The notes: a model not told the origin generated them from the sequence alone. A stretch of 9,169 nucleotides of DNA from Chitinispirillales bacterium (GCA_031254445.1 JAIRUL010000144.1:1-9169), one strand, 5' to 3'. Positions 1 to 7,405 are shown, counted from the stretch's first letter. Made by a program: numbers and translations.

Positions 1-519
1 TCGTTTGTGCCTGCCGATGTGAGCGTTATCGCGATTGTCAATAAGAATTCGGACGAGGTGGTCGGCAGCATCCCGCTCAACAAGAAAAACCCGGGGGCGA
101 TGAGTGTTTTCGGAGGCAAGATGCTGGTTGCGTCGTCCGGCGATTATTATGACGACGCTATCGTCGGCGGGGTTGAGCTAATCAATTTGGCTAGTAACGC
201 AAACGAGGGGATAATTGTTGACGGTACCATGTCCGCCGTCTTATTTGTATCCGCCGACAAGGCCTACGCGGGCAAGATGCCGGATGCCGGTTGGTCGATG
301 GAAATCTTTACGATTAATCCGTCGACAAAGAGCGTAGGCCAAAACGTAAGCGGCATAGGCGACGGTTCCGGCGGGATGGCCTACGACGGCACAAAAGTCT
401 ACATAGGCGACAGAGGCTTCGGATCGTCCGGCATAGCGGTTGTCAATCCGCAAACGGACACAGTAGAAGAAATAATTGCCACCGAGTTGCCGCCTACGGG
501 GTTGGCAGTGATAAAGTAA
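1..519 (+). CDS. Beta-propeller (YncE/YVTN-like) protein, C-terminal fragment
   Basis: The frame is open from the first base and stops with TAA at 517-519, so this is the 3' end of a gene that begins left of the window; the GTG at position 7 is not a credible start. The 172 visible residues show repeated strand-turn units of about 40-50 residues: VSVIAIVNKNSDEVVGSI, GVELINLASNANEGIIVDG, MEIFTINPSTKSVGQNVSG and GIAVVNPQTDTVEEIIAT. Each has the pattern of a beta-propeller blade, with a hydrophobic strand, an N-P-x-T or N-x-x-S/T turn and another strand, as in YncE/YVTN-type proteins. The chain ends right after a blade (PPTGLAVIK), with no sorting domain or membrane anchor. Such proteins are often secreted or periplasmic, but any signal peptide lies outside the window. 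No catalytic residue is recognisable and the function is unknown. A six- or seven-bladed lipoprotein is an alternative. Confidence 0.7.
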   Translation, partial: SFVPADVSVIAIVNKNSDEVVGSIPLNKKNPGAMSVFGGKMLVASSGDYYDDAIVGGVELINLASNANEGIIVDGTMSAVLFVSADKAYAGKMPDAGWSMEIFTINPSTKSVGQNVSGIGDGSGGMAYDGTKVYIGDRGFGSSGIAVVNPQTDTVEEIIATELPPTGLAVIK

Positions 520-530
520 TGGTGTTGACT

Positions 531-593
531 TTGACTTTGTGTGGCGGCTTTAGCCGCCACACGTTATGAAGCCGTAGGCTTCGTCTGAAAAAG
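531..593 (+). repeat. Composite intergenic repeat, copy A
   Basis: In order: TTGAC hexamer-like bases (from 526), a perfect hairpin with 10-bp stem GTGTGGCGGC (539-548), loop TTTA and partner GCCGCCACAC (553-562), the spacer GTTAT, a second hairpin GAAGCC-GTA-GGCTTC (568-582), and the tail GTCTGAAAAAG (583-593). The first 44 bases (531-574) are identical to 9126-9169 at the right edge. An inverted near-copy lies at 8983-9045. It sits 11 bp after the stop codon of the beta-propeller gene, in a convergent gap. The strong hairpin could stop or stabilise transcripts, but no T-run follows it on this strand, so it is not a standard intrinsic terminator. The dispersed, structured nature suggests a REP-like family. 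Confidence 0.85.
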
Positions 594-646
594 ATTTTAA
601 AAGATTTAAAAGATTTTAAAAGATTTTAAAAGATTTAAAAGATTTT
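592..646 (+). repeat. AT-rich tandem repeat, AGATTTTAAA units
   Basis: Five consecutive units alternate between 10 bp (AGATTTTAAA at 592-601, 611-620, 621-630) and 9 bp (AGATTTAAA at 602-610, 631-639), followed by a partial sixth (AGATTTTG). The 18-mer at 638-655 also occurs inverted at 8882-8899, beside repeat copy C. The array therefore appears to be part of the composite repeat rather than chance low-complexity sequence. No gene lies between 520 and 698. The rest of that gap (655-675) holds CCTCCGG twice in a row. Confidence 0.8.
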
Positions 647-675
647 GATTTTAAAGCCTCCGGCCTCCGGCTTAA

Positions 676-700
676 AGCCTTCAGCCTACGGCTTCAGGCT
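676..700 (-). terminator. Hairpin at the 3' end of the MlaE-family gene
   Basis: A 25-nt inverted repeat has outer stem AGCCT/AGGCT and inner stem AGCC-TAC-GGCT, separated by a 2x2 mismatch. It overlaps the TAG stop (699-701) of the minus-strand permease gene. Read on the minus strand it is followed by TTTAAG, only a weak T-run, so terminator function is tentative. The inner part resembles the GAAGCC/GGCTTC hairpin of the composite repeat nearby. Confidence 0.3.
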
Positions 701-1490
701 ATAGTAGCACATTCACCAAAATCAAATTGCTAATCAGCACCAGCACCATCGCCGCCACGACCGCCTTTTTCGTGTACGACCCCACGCCTACCGCGCCGCC
801 CTTTGCGTGGAAGCCGTAGTAGCAGCCGGAGAGGGAGATTACCATCCCGAAGACGAAGGCTTTTACGATGCAGATTACGATGTCTTGCGTTTTGAAGAGC
901 AGCCTTACGCCCTTGTAGAACGCGGCGAAGCTCAGGCCTAGGGCCACGTCTGCTATTATCTGCGCGCTTACAATGGCTAAGGCCACGGCGAAAGTCGTGA
1001 GCACCGGGACCATTATGCAGGAGGCTACGAGGCGCGGGGTCAGCAGGTAGGTGTATGGGTTGAGCGAGAGGCAGACCATGGCGTCGACCTGCTCGGAGAC
1101 TTTCATGGTGCCGAGTTCGGCGGCGAGCTTCGCGCCGATGCGGCCGGTGATAACCAGCGCGGTTAGCACGGGGCCGAGTTCGGTGAAGACGGCCTTGCCC
1201 ACGCCCGCCCCTAGGTAGGTGAGCGGTATCGCGTCGCCGAAGATGTACTGCACTTGCCATGCGCTCACCGCGCCCACGAAGATCGAGGTGAGCAGCACGA
1301 TTGGGATGGACTGGACGCCGAGGATCATCATTTGGTCGGTCAGGAGGTGCGGCCGCATTATGGCCGACGGCAGCGCCCGCAGCATCTTGAGGTAGAAAAT
1401 GAATATCGACCCTACGAGTTCCACCGCCTCCCGCGCGGCGGCGCCGAAAGAGATGGCAAGGCGGTCGATGGCGTTTGGCATCTTGGGCAT
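699..1490 (-). CDS. mlaE: MlaE-family ABC transporter permease
   Basis: Integral inner-membrane permease of the MlaE/Ttg2B/YrbE family, which together with an MlaF-type ATPase and an MlaD-type MCE protein moves phospholipids or other hydrophobic molecules between inner and outer membranes. The 263 residues fit the family length. The diagnostic central stretch is clear: residues 105-137 contain ELGPVLTALVITGRIGAKLA and then AELGTMKVSEQVDA, followed by PYTYLLTPRLVA (145-156). Hydrophobic segments lie at roughly 25-40, 60-82, 155-185, 205-225 and 240-263, with an amphipathic N-terminus. The ATG at 1490 has GGAGG 4 nt upstream on the minus strand, a strong ribosome site although the spacing is short. 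The gene is transcribed away from the cyclo-ligase gene across a 51-bp gap. No ATPase, MCE or periplasmic partner is next to it here, so it must work with subunits encoded elsewhere. The family call is firm; the substrate is unknown. Confidence 0.9.
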   Translation of the reverse strand: MPKMPNAIDRLAISFGAAAREAVELVGSIFIFYLKMLRALPSAIMRPHLLTDQMMILGVQSIPIVLLTSIFVGAVSAWQVQYIFGDAIPLTYLGAGVGKAVFTELGPVLTALVITGRIGAKLAAELGTMKVSEQVDAMVCLSLNPYTYLLTPRLVASCIMVPVLTTFAVALAIVSAQIIADVALGLSFAAFYKGVRLLFKTQDIVICIVKAFVFGMVISLSGCYYGFHAKGGAVGVGSYTKKAVVAAMVLVLISNLILVNVLL

Positions 1491-1541
1491 TAATCCTCCG
1501 GGGTATAATATAATATTTGGCGGGATGTATATTTATATACA
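1491..1541. promoter_or_regulatory. Divergent promoter region with a palindrome at the cyclo-ligase start
   Basis: This 51-bp gap separates two divergent genes and is very AT-rich. On the plus strand TATAAT occurs twice, overlapping, at 1504-1509 and 1509-1514, which are good -10 candidates for the cyclo-ligase gene; no well-spaced -35 is obvious. A perfect 6-bp inverted repeat, TGTATA-TTTA-TATACA, occupies 1526-1541 and ends directly at the ATG at 1542. There is no Shine-Dalgarno sequence before that ATG. The reverse complement carries TATTAT-like boxes that could serve the permease gene, so the two promoters probably overlap. Confidence 0.5.
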
Positions 1542-2174
1542 ATGGCCGCCACTAAGCAAAATCTCCGCAAGTACTACACCGCCGTCCGCAAGCGCATACC
1601 GCCCGCCGACGCCGAGCGGCTCAGCTTTGGCGTTGCCGCGAACGCCATATCGATTTTGCGCCTGCGGGGGGCCGAGCTGATTTTGGCCTACCACAAACTG
1701 GGCTCCGAGGCCGACACCGCCCACTTGGTAGAGTTCATCATAGGGTCGGGGCTGGGGGCGGCCTTGCCCTACTGCCGCGACGACGGGAGCATGGGCATCG
1801 GGCGGATATTCAACCCGCGCTTCGATTTGCAGCGCGGGCCGCAGGGCGCGATGGAGCCCATCGGCAGGCTCAAGGACAACGTGACGCCGGCGCAATTAGA
1901 CGCGGTGGTGTGCCCGGGCGTGGTGTTCGACGAGAGCGGCGCGAGGATTGGCCGCGGCGGCGGCTACTACGACCGCTTCCTGCGGACTTTAAAAGACGGC
2001 GGCGCGTTTAAGATAGGGTACGCGTTCGACTGCCAAATCAGCAAAACCCCGCTGCCCAAGGAGGAGTACGATGTGGCGATGGACGCGGTGGTCACGGAGA
2101 AGCGGGCGTTCCCGGCAGGCTGCTGCCCGGCTATAATAGCCCCGGCGGGCGAGGAAATAGGCGGGGGGCGGTGA
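1542..2174 (+). CDS. ygfA: 5-formyltetrahydrofolate cyclo-ligase
   Basis: Cytosolic enzyme (5,10-methenyltetrahydrofolate synthetase) that uses ATP to convert 5-formyl-tetrahydrofolate into 5,10-methenyltetrahydrofolate, returning the stored folate to one-carbon metabolism. The 210 residues are close to the usual family length of about 180-200. The N-terminal K-x-x-L-R motif is at 5-9 (KQNLR), YHKLGSEADT at 50-59 matches the usual substrate-side segment, MEPIGR is at 104-109, and the family hallmark PGVVFDESGARIGRGGGYYD is at 125-144, giving the glycine-rich ATP/phosphate loop RGGGYYDRF. Near the C-terminus PKEEYDVAMDAVVTEK (172-187) also fits. The tail after residue 190 looks unconserved. 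ATG at 1542 is chosen because the conserved K-x-x-L-R follows at once; it lacks a Shine-Dalgarno sequence. It is followed after 4 bp by the DUF2953-like gene, suggesting one transcript. Confidence 0.93.
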   Translation: MAATKQNLRKYYTAVRKRIPPADAERLSFGVAANAISILRLRGAELILAYHKLGSEADTAHLVEFIIGSGLGAALPYCRDDGSMGIGRIFNPRFDLQRGPQGAMEPIGRLKDNVTPAQLDAVVCPGVVFDESGARIGRGGGYYDRFLRTLKDGGAFKIGYAFDCQISKTPLPKEEYDVAMDAVVTEKRAFPAGCCPAIIAPAGEEIGGGR

Positions 2175-2178
2175 AAAT

Positions 2179-3153
<975 letters not shown>

Positions 3154-3159
3154 CACATA

Positions 3160-3178
3160 CGCCCTTCTAATGCGGGCG
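3160..3178. other. Weak hairpin in the convergent gap
   Basis: A 5-bp stem CGCCC/GGGCG with a 9-nt loop lies between the convergent stops of the DUF2953-like gene (3153) and the HAMP gene (3205). The run following it on the plus strand is AAAAAA, so the arrangement does not fit an intrinsic terminator for either strand well. The 51-bp gap also contains GTCAACGTCA (3193-3202), a fragment of the hexamer repeat family. Confidence 0.25.
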
Positions 3179-3204
3179 CAAAAAACCGGTACGTCAACGT
3201 CAGG

Positions 3205-3789
3205 TTACGGCGAGTGTATCTCTATCGGGTTGTTGGTTAATTCCAGTTTGTTCAACTTTTCCGCGATCTCGCTCAGTTTTGGGTTTGTTACGCCAGCGGC
3301 TTGTATGGCTTGCACGTCTTTTTGGATTTCTATCATGGTTTCGCGGACGAAAGAGCCTAGTTCGTTGCATTTTTGCGATAGGTCTTTCATCTCCTCCTCC
3401 TCGCGGAATTTGAGCACCGCTGTCATCTTGCCGCCTAAGATCATTCCGGCCCACTGCTCAATTTTGTAGACGGGGACGGCGAACTTGCGGGAGGCGTATA
3501 GCCCTATGCCGAAAGCCACCAAGAGGCCCACGACCATGCTTATGATGAGCGTTGGGAGGATCAGGTAGATTATGTGGTCTTTCTGGAGGTTGTTGTTGTC
3601 TTGGTTCCAGATATAGACGGCTATAGTGTTGTACTTTAGGTAGTAGACAAGGAGCAGCGCGCCCGACGAGATGGCCGACGAGACAAGCGCTGCCGCCAGG
3701 ATTTTTATGATAAGCCCCATCTGGAGCGATTTTTTGATGAAAAAATTACCTACCGGTTTACGGAGCGTCTGGTTTGCGTTATCGGCCAT
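3205..3789 (-). CDS. Small two-helix HAMP-domain membrane protein without output domain
   Basis: The 194-residue protein has two membrane helices, about 28-50 (IKILAAALVSSAISSGALLL) and 74-98 (IYLILPTLIISMVVGLLVAF), enclosing a short external loop of about 22 residues. A cytosolic HAMP-like unit follows at about 99-150: ASRKFAVPVYKIEQWAGMIL with the conserved Pro of helix 1, a short linker, then EEEEMKDLSQKCNELGSFV as helix 2. A charged helical tail (ETMIEIQKDVQAIQ, then LSEIAEKLNKLEL) probably forms a coiled coil. HAMP units usually relay signals in chemoreceptors and sensor kinases, but no kinase, methyl-accepting or cyclase domain is present. The ATG at 3789 is chosen over a start at 3894: AGAGGG lies about 7 nt upstream, and the longer version would begin inside the promoter described separately. 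It may partner with another protein or scaffold a complex; its function is unknown. Confidence 0.75.
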   Translation of the reverse strand: MADNANQTLRKPVGNFFIKKSLQMGLIIKILAAALVSSAISSGALLLVYYLKYNTIAVYIWNQDNNNLQKDHIIYLILPTLIISMVVGLLVAFGIGLYASRKFAVPVYKIEQWAGMILGGKMTAVLKFREEEEMKDLSQKCNELGSFVRETMIEIQKDVQAIQAAGVTNPKLSEIAEKLNKLELTNNPIEIHSP

Positions 3790-3872
3790 ACGGCATCCCT
3801 CTTTACAAGAATAGTGTAACAACCCGCGATCCGGCGGCGCGTTTGAACCCCCGAACCCCATATACCATATAT

Positions 3873-3902
3873 AATATAGCATTGCGGCATACAAAAAGTC
3901 AA
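3873..3902 (-). promoter_or_regulatory. Sigma70-like promoter of the HAMP gene
   Basis: On the minus strand, TTGACT (3897-3902) and TATATT (3873-3878) are separated by 18 bp. Transcription would begin near 3866, giving a leader of about 77 nt before the ATG at 3789. The -10 area extends as TATATTATATAT, and both it and the G-rich start of the leader resemble the metalloprotease promoter at 7377-7405. Confidence 0.6.
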
Positions 3903-3907
3903 TAATT

Positions 3908-3935
3908 CAATGAACAATTAACAACGAACAATGGC
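3908..3935. repeat. Degenerate heptamer repeat CAAYKAA
   Basis: Four consecutive 7-mers, CAATGAA, CAATTAA, CAACGAA and CAATGGC (3908-3935), lie in the gap between the mnmD stop and the HAMP promoter. Short heptamer arrays of this look are common intergenic low-complexity sequence in many bacteria. No function is apparent. Confidence 0.5.
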
Positions 3936-3949
3936 GGAACGGCTTCGCC
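3933..3949 (-). terminator. Possible terminator of mnmD
   Basis: A 6-bp stem (GGCGAA/TTCGCC type, with one G-U pair) and a 5-nt loop lie 11 nt after the mnmD stop. On the minus strand the sequence then runs ATTGTTCGTTGTTAATTG, which is T-rich but not a continuous T-run. Intrinsic termination is plausible, not certain. Confidence 0.35.
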
Positions 3950-3959
3950 GGCATTGTAT

Positions 3960-4676
3960 CTATGGGTGCGCATTTAACATTGTCCCTAGTACCGCCTCTT
4001 TCTTCCCCCCGCACCCGGGCACCTTCTCAACCGCGAAGCCTGCGGCTTCCAAGCCCCGCCTCACGTGGCCCGCAACCGTGAATGTCGTTGCCGTGCCGCC
4101 GCGCTCCGTCTTTTTGCCTATCGCCGAGAGCAGCTCGGCGCGCCAGATATCGGGGTTCTTCTTGGGGGCGTGCCCGTCTAAGAACCATGCGGCGCAGGGG
4201 GAGCCGAGGGACTCGACCATAGAAAGCGCCTCGCCGATGTAGAGCCGCAGGTTGATAACCCCGAAATCGCCGGCAATGGCGGCGCCGTGCAGGCCGGGCG
4301 TTGCGGCGTCTACGCGCGAATACGCCTCTATAAGCCTATCTATGTAATGGCCGGCGCGGTCGCGGAAAGCGTATAGGATTAGCCCCATCCTCTCGGCGGT
4401 GATCGGGTGCAGCTCTACCGTATGGTAATCGATAACCGCGCCCCGCACCCCGCCCGCGTCGAGCGAGCCCATCAGCGCGACCAACAGCCGCCCCGCGCCG
4501 AAGCCCGTCTCGCCGACCCTGAAAATCTTTTTGCCGCCGGTAAGAGGCGCCCCGTTCACCCGCTCGACGACGCGGGCGTTGCCTATGTGTATGCGCTTCG
4601 CCTCCTCCAGCGCGTCAACGACGTCAAAGTACCTATCGCCGTAATGTTCGTTTAATAGACGGTCGGGGATGTTCAT
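3960..4676 (-). CDS. mnmD: MnmD-like tRNA (mnm5s2U34) methyltransferase
   Basis: SAM-dependent methyltransferase of the MnmC N-terminal-domain family (DUF752). It methylates 5-aminomethyl-2-thiouridine at tRNA wobble position 34 to the mnm5 form, which aids decoding of Lys, Glu and Gln codons. The 238 residues match the stand-alone MnmD size, with no FAD oxidase domain. Visible motifs: NEHYGDRYFDVVDALEEAKR (9-28), the SAM loop GETGFGAGRLL (55-65), TVELHP (86-91), LDGHAPKKNPDIW (166-178) and TTFTVAGHVRRGLEAAGF (197-214), then the GCGGKKEAVLG tail (221-231). The usual DGF-x-P-x-K-N-P-x-M-W signature appears as DGH-A-P-K-K-N-P-D-I-W, so Phe is replaced by His. ATG at 4676 is the first start in frame; its ribosome site is weak. 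It lies 86 bp downstream of the metalloprotease gene on the same strand, with no clear promoter of its own, so read-through from that gene is possible. Confidence 0.88.
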   Translation of the reverse strand: MNIPDRLLNEHYGDRYFDVVDALEEAKRIHIGNARVVERVNGAPLTGGKKIFRVGETGFGAGRLLVALMGSLDAGGVRGAVIDYHTVELHPITAERMGLILYAFRDRAGHYIDRLIEAYSRVDAATPGLHGAAIAGDFGVINLRLYIGEALSMVESLGSPCAAWFLDGHAPKKNPDIWRAELLSAIGKKTERGGTATTFTVAGHVRRGLEAAGFAVEKVPGCGGKKEAVLGTMLNAHP

Positions 4677-4736
4677 AAATAACTCAGCGCACAGCGCGCA
4701 ACGAGCAGGTTAACGTCAAAAGGCAGGAGGCGAAGC

Positions 4737-4752
4737 GCGCGGTTCGCCGCGC
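4737..4752 (-). terminator. GC-rich hairpin after the metalloprotease gene
   Basis: A 6-bp all-GC stem GCGCGG/CCGCGC with a 4-nt loop (CGAA on the minus strand) lies 10 nt after the metalloprotease stop. The minus strand continues GCTTCGCCTCCTGCCTTTT, with the short T-run about 15 nt too far away, so it is at best an attenuator. The same 86-bp gap holds TTAACGTCAAAAG (4710-4722), a match to the intergenic hexamer motif. Confidence 0.3.
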
Positions 4753-4762
4753 TGCCGCCCCG

Positions 4763-7306
4763 CTATTTCCAATAATGCACCTTCAAATCCTTAGAGTACC
4801 CCCCGCTCCGCATCCTAACGATATAAAGCCCTTTGGCCCTTGCCGCCGCAGGTATGCTGATATTGTGTACGCCTTGGCCCCTCACGCCGTCGCACAGCGT
4901 CGCTGCCGCCCTGCCCCGCGCATCGTACATCTTCACGCTCACGTGCCCCGCGGCGGGCATGGAGAAGCTGACAATGCCTGATGAGAGGGCTTTGATGCCG
5001 TAAGACGCTTGTTTAGCCGCCGCGCTTCGCGGCGTTGTTTGCGCTGGCGGCTCCCCGCTATCCGCCTCTAACAATTCGGCGGCGATCCAATCGATGCCGT
5101 AGTTTCCGCCCGCAGCCTCGAAGCGCAGCGCCGTCCTGCCTTTTTTGAGGTTTGCCTCCGAGCCTTCGATGGTTTTCAAGGATGCCTTTGCGCTTGTGGG
5201 GACTGTAACCGAATCCCAAATTGCGCCGTTTACCGCGTCGCGGATATAGAACTTGCCGGCGCTCGAAGACGATGTCAAAAGCCTATAGCTGAACTTGTAC
5301 CTGCCGCCGCTCTCGATGTTTACCGCGTACTCCGCGAATTTGCTTGTGTCGACGACGCTGGCGACCCTATAGCCCGTCGCGCCGTTTAAGTTGTATGCGC
5401 CCGATATCCCCTCCGCGTAGCCGAAGGTGTCGGCTTCCACCGTGCCGGGCAGGGCGAAGAGGCGGGCGTAGTTCGCCGTGACCGTCGCTTCCGCGCCTAT
5501 GGTCGTGACGGACGCCTTTAGGGCGTAGGCATCATCGGGCTTGATTTCGATATCCGCGCTTGTCCAGCGCAGAAACGCGCGGCCGGCGCTGTTATCCGCC
5601 GCCGCGGCGATTTCTACATCCGTGCCCGCTTCGTAGTAGCCGCCGCCCGCCCCGTTCGCGACCGTCAAGTAGTAGGTGAGCGGGCCGCCTATGCCGCCGC
5701 CTACCCGAAATGACATGGCTGCGCCGCTGTCGCTCACTTCGCTTATGTCTATGTTCGAGAGCACCCCGTCGTGGTACACTGCCGCCGGCGCGGTTGCCTT
5801 GTTGAACGACGCGTTGTGCCTTGCGCGGAAGAGGTCGCCGGCGTTGCCGCCGTTGACCTTGTTTTCGAGTTCATAGAGCCCGTCGGCTTGCACGAGCGCG
5901 ATAAGCGGGAAGCCTTTTTCGGGGGTAGTATTCTTACCGTCCGCGTGGATGTGCCATATCGCGAGCCCGCTGCCCGGAATCGCGGCGTTGCGCGAATTTA
6001 CCGCAGCCGCCGTGCGCCTGCGCGCCTCTATGTAATAGCTCTCCTTGCTGTTTTGCGCGTACTTAAACGCCATATAGGAGTTGGAGGCCATCTCGAAGAC
6101 GCCGCTTGTCGCGTCGGTGATAGGCGTTATGTCTATCCACCCGGCCAAGTCGCGGAGGTACGGGTTAGGCTGCTGCGGGTTCGACCCGCTGTTCGAGTTC
6201 ATAACGCACCAATCCCCGACGCCGTTCGAGTGCGCCGGCGACTCGTACGAGTAGAGGTCGGGCCACTTCATGAGCATATGCCCGTTTTCGTGCACGAACG
6301 TTCCGATATTCGGCGGGTTGTTGCCTGTGCCGAGGTTCGACAGCTGATAGCTGGCGAAGTAGATGCCGTTTATAGAGGCGCTCTGCCCCGTCATGGTGCC
6401 CGAGTGCGGCCAGATGCCGTTTGCCCACCCCGCAGTCGGCGACCCGGCGTAAAAAATGTTGAGCGCCACCGCGACCTGGCGGCCTCGGTTGGCGCCGGAG
6501 GCCGCGGCTTCGGTTGTGGCGGTGCTTATGTCGAACCCGCTCGCTTTCAGTTTGTTCAGCGCGCTCGTTAAAAGCTGGGGGACGTATTGATAATTAGTTC
6601 CGCGGTCATAGTAGGCCTTGTTGCTGTCAACCGTCACAAACGGGGTAACTAAGTTTGTGTACTCCAAGAGCCCGTTGGAGACGTCGTAGAAATAGTCGTG
6701 CACGGAGCCGGAGGCCGCCGTGCCGTTTACGCCGCCGGCCCGATTGCAAAAATCGTCCATCGCCGCCTGAGAGATGTTTGACTTCTGGTCGGGGAACTCT
6801 ATTAAAAGCGTAATCCCGACAACCTTGCGAACCGCGGCCGCCGGCGCGGGGCTTTCGCCGTCTAGCTTTTTTGGCATGAACGACAAAGGCGACGACGGCG
6901 GGCGCGGCGCGATAAGCTCCTCGTACCCTAGAGCCTCCCGGTTCTTGCCGTGCTTGCGCAAGGCCGATCCGCCGCTTATGCGCACCCCCTTGCGGGAAGC
7001 CGGGGCGCGGCTCGTACCTGTGTAGCGGACGCCGGTCGATACGTACTCCGATCCGTCCGCCGAGACCTCGGCGTAGCAAATCCACCCATCCGCGTCGCGT
7101 ACGAGCGTAAACCCGTCTATGCCCTCGACGTCTTGATAGAACTCGTCGCCGAAGACGCGCGCCGGGACGAGCGACCCGTCGGGTTGGCGAAGCTCAAACA
7201 CCTCGCCGTTGTGCGGGGCGGCAATAAGCGCGGCTGCCAGCGCCGACGCAAAAAAATACGCCAGCGCCGCAGATATTCGACCCAAGTTTGCCTTGCGTCT
7301 ATCCAC
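4763..7306 (-). CDS. Secreted M6-family metalloprotease with CBM6-like and C-terminal sorting domains
   Basis: Extracellular zinc endopeptidase of the M6 (immune inhibitor A-like) group, 847 residues. Order: signal peptide (1-30, basic MDRRKANLGR then a hydrophobic Ala-rich core ending ALIAA); N-terminal region with DGFTLVRDADGWICYAEV; catalytic domain from about 160 (VGITLLIEFPDQ, GSVHDYFYDVSNGLLEYTN), with the zinc motif HENGH at 339-343, then PDLY (349-352) and GVGDWCVMNS; a divergent InlB/bacterial repeat domain (about 543-613, ending FLRW and TVTANYA); a CBM6-like carbohydrate-binding domain (about 616-745, VEADTFG to GIDWIAAELLE); and a type IX-like sorting domain (about 768-847, GHVSVKMYDARG, GLYIVRMRSG). 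Start GTG at 7306 is chosen: GGGAG lies 6 nt upstream and the signal peptide follows. Longer frames start at a TTG inside the -35 box. It has its own promoter and probably acts at the cell surface on carbohydrate-associated protein; the substrate is unknown. Confidence 0.88.
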   Translation of the reverse strand: MDRRKANLGRISAALAYFFASALAAALIAAPHNGEVFELRQPDGSLVPARVFGDEFYQDVEGIDGFTLVRDADGWICYAEVSADGSEYVSTGVRYTGTSRAPASRKGVRISGGSALRKHGKNREALGYEELIAPRPPSSPLSFMPKKLDGESPAPAAAVRKVVGITLLIEFPDQKSNISQAAMDDFCNRAGGVNGTAASGSVHDYFYDVSNGLLEYTNLVTPFVTVDSNKAYYDRGTNYQYVPQLLTSALNKLKASGFDISTATTEAAASGANRGRQVAVALNIFYAGSPTAGWANGIWPHSGTMTGQSASINGIYFASYQLSNLGTGNNPPNIGTFVHENGHMLMKWPDLYSYESPAHSNGVGDWCVMNSNSGSNPQQPNPYLRDLAGWIDITPITDATSGVFEMASNSYMAFKYAQNSKESYYIEARRRTAAAVNSRNAAIPGSGLAIWHIHADGKNTTPEKGFPLIALVQADGLYELENKVNGGNAGDLFRARHNASFNKATAPAAVYHDGVLSNIDISEVSDSGAAMSFRVGGGIGGPLTYYLTVANGAGGGYYEAGTDVEIAAAADNSAGRAFLRWTSADIEIKPDDAYALKASVTTIGAEATVTANYARLFALPGTVEADTFGYAEGISGAYNLNGATGYRVASVVDTSKFAEYAVNIESGGRYKFSYRLLTSSSSAGKFYIRDAVNGAIWDSVTVPTSAKASLKTIEGSEANLKKGRTALRFEAAGGNYGIDWIAAELLEADSGEPPAQTTPRSAAAKQASYGIKALSSGIVSFSMPAAGHVSVKMYDARGRAAATLCDGVRGQGVHNISIPAAARAKGLYIVRMRSGGYSKDLKVHYWK

Positions 7307-7376
7307 ACCGCGCTCCCGATGTTGTAAGGATGATGATATTGCCGCCGCCCGGCGTTTTGCCCCAACCCCTATATAT

Positions 7377-7405
7377 AATATACGGGAGCGCGCCGAAAAT
7401 ATCAA
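7377..7405 (-). promoter_or_regulatory. Sigma70-like promoter of the metalloprotease gene
   Basis: On the minus strand, TTGATA (7400-7405) and TATATT (7377-7382) are separated by exactly 17 bp. The predicted transcript starts near 7370, about 64 nt before the GTG start at 7306. The -10 continues TATATTATATATAGGGG. This promoter lies between the fumarase beta stop (7418) and the protease gene, so the protease need not depend on fumarase transcription. Confidence 0.65.

Noticed and set aside
730..1542. 270-codon minus-strand frame overlapping the permease gene
   Set aside because: It is the permease DNA in another frame, Arg/Pro-rich with no membrane segments, whereas the true frame has clear MlaE motifs.
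4034..4049. GAAGCC-TGC-GGCTTC inverted repeat inside mnmD, resembling the second hairpin of the composite repeat
   Set aside because: It encodes the conserved Glu-Ala-Ala-Gly-Phe-Ala of the MnmD family and lacks every other module of the repeat, so the match is probably chance from coding constraint.
5771..6571. 266-codon plus-strand open frame opposite the metalloprotease
   Set aside because: It is Arg/Val-rich antisense reading of GC-rich coding DNA, with no motif; the opposite strand holds the M6 catalytic domain including HENGH.
7307..7405. Metalloprotease start at 7405
   Set aside because: That codon is a TTG lying in the -35 box, and the extra 33 residues are not signal-peptide-like; GTG at 7306 has a ribosome site and a proper signal peptide.
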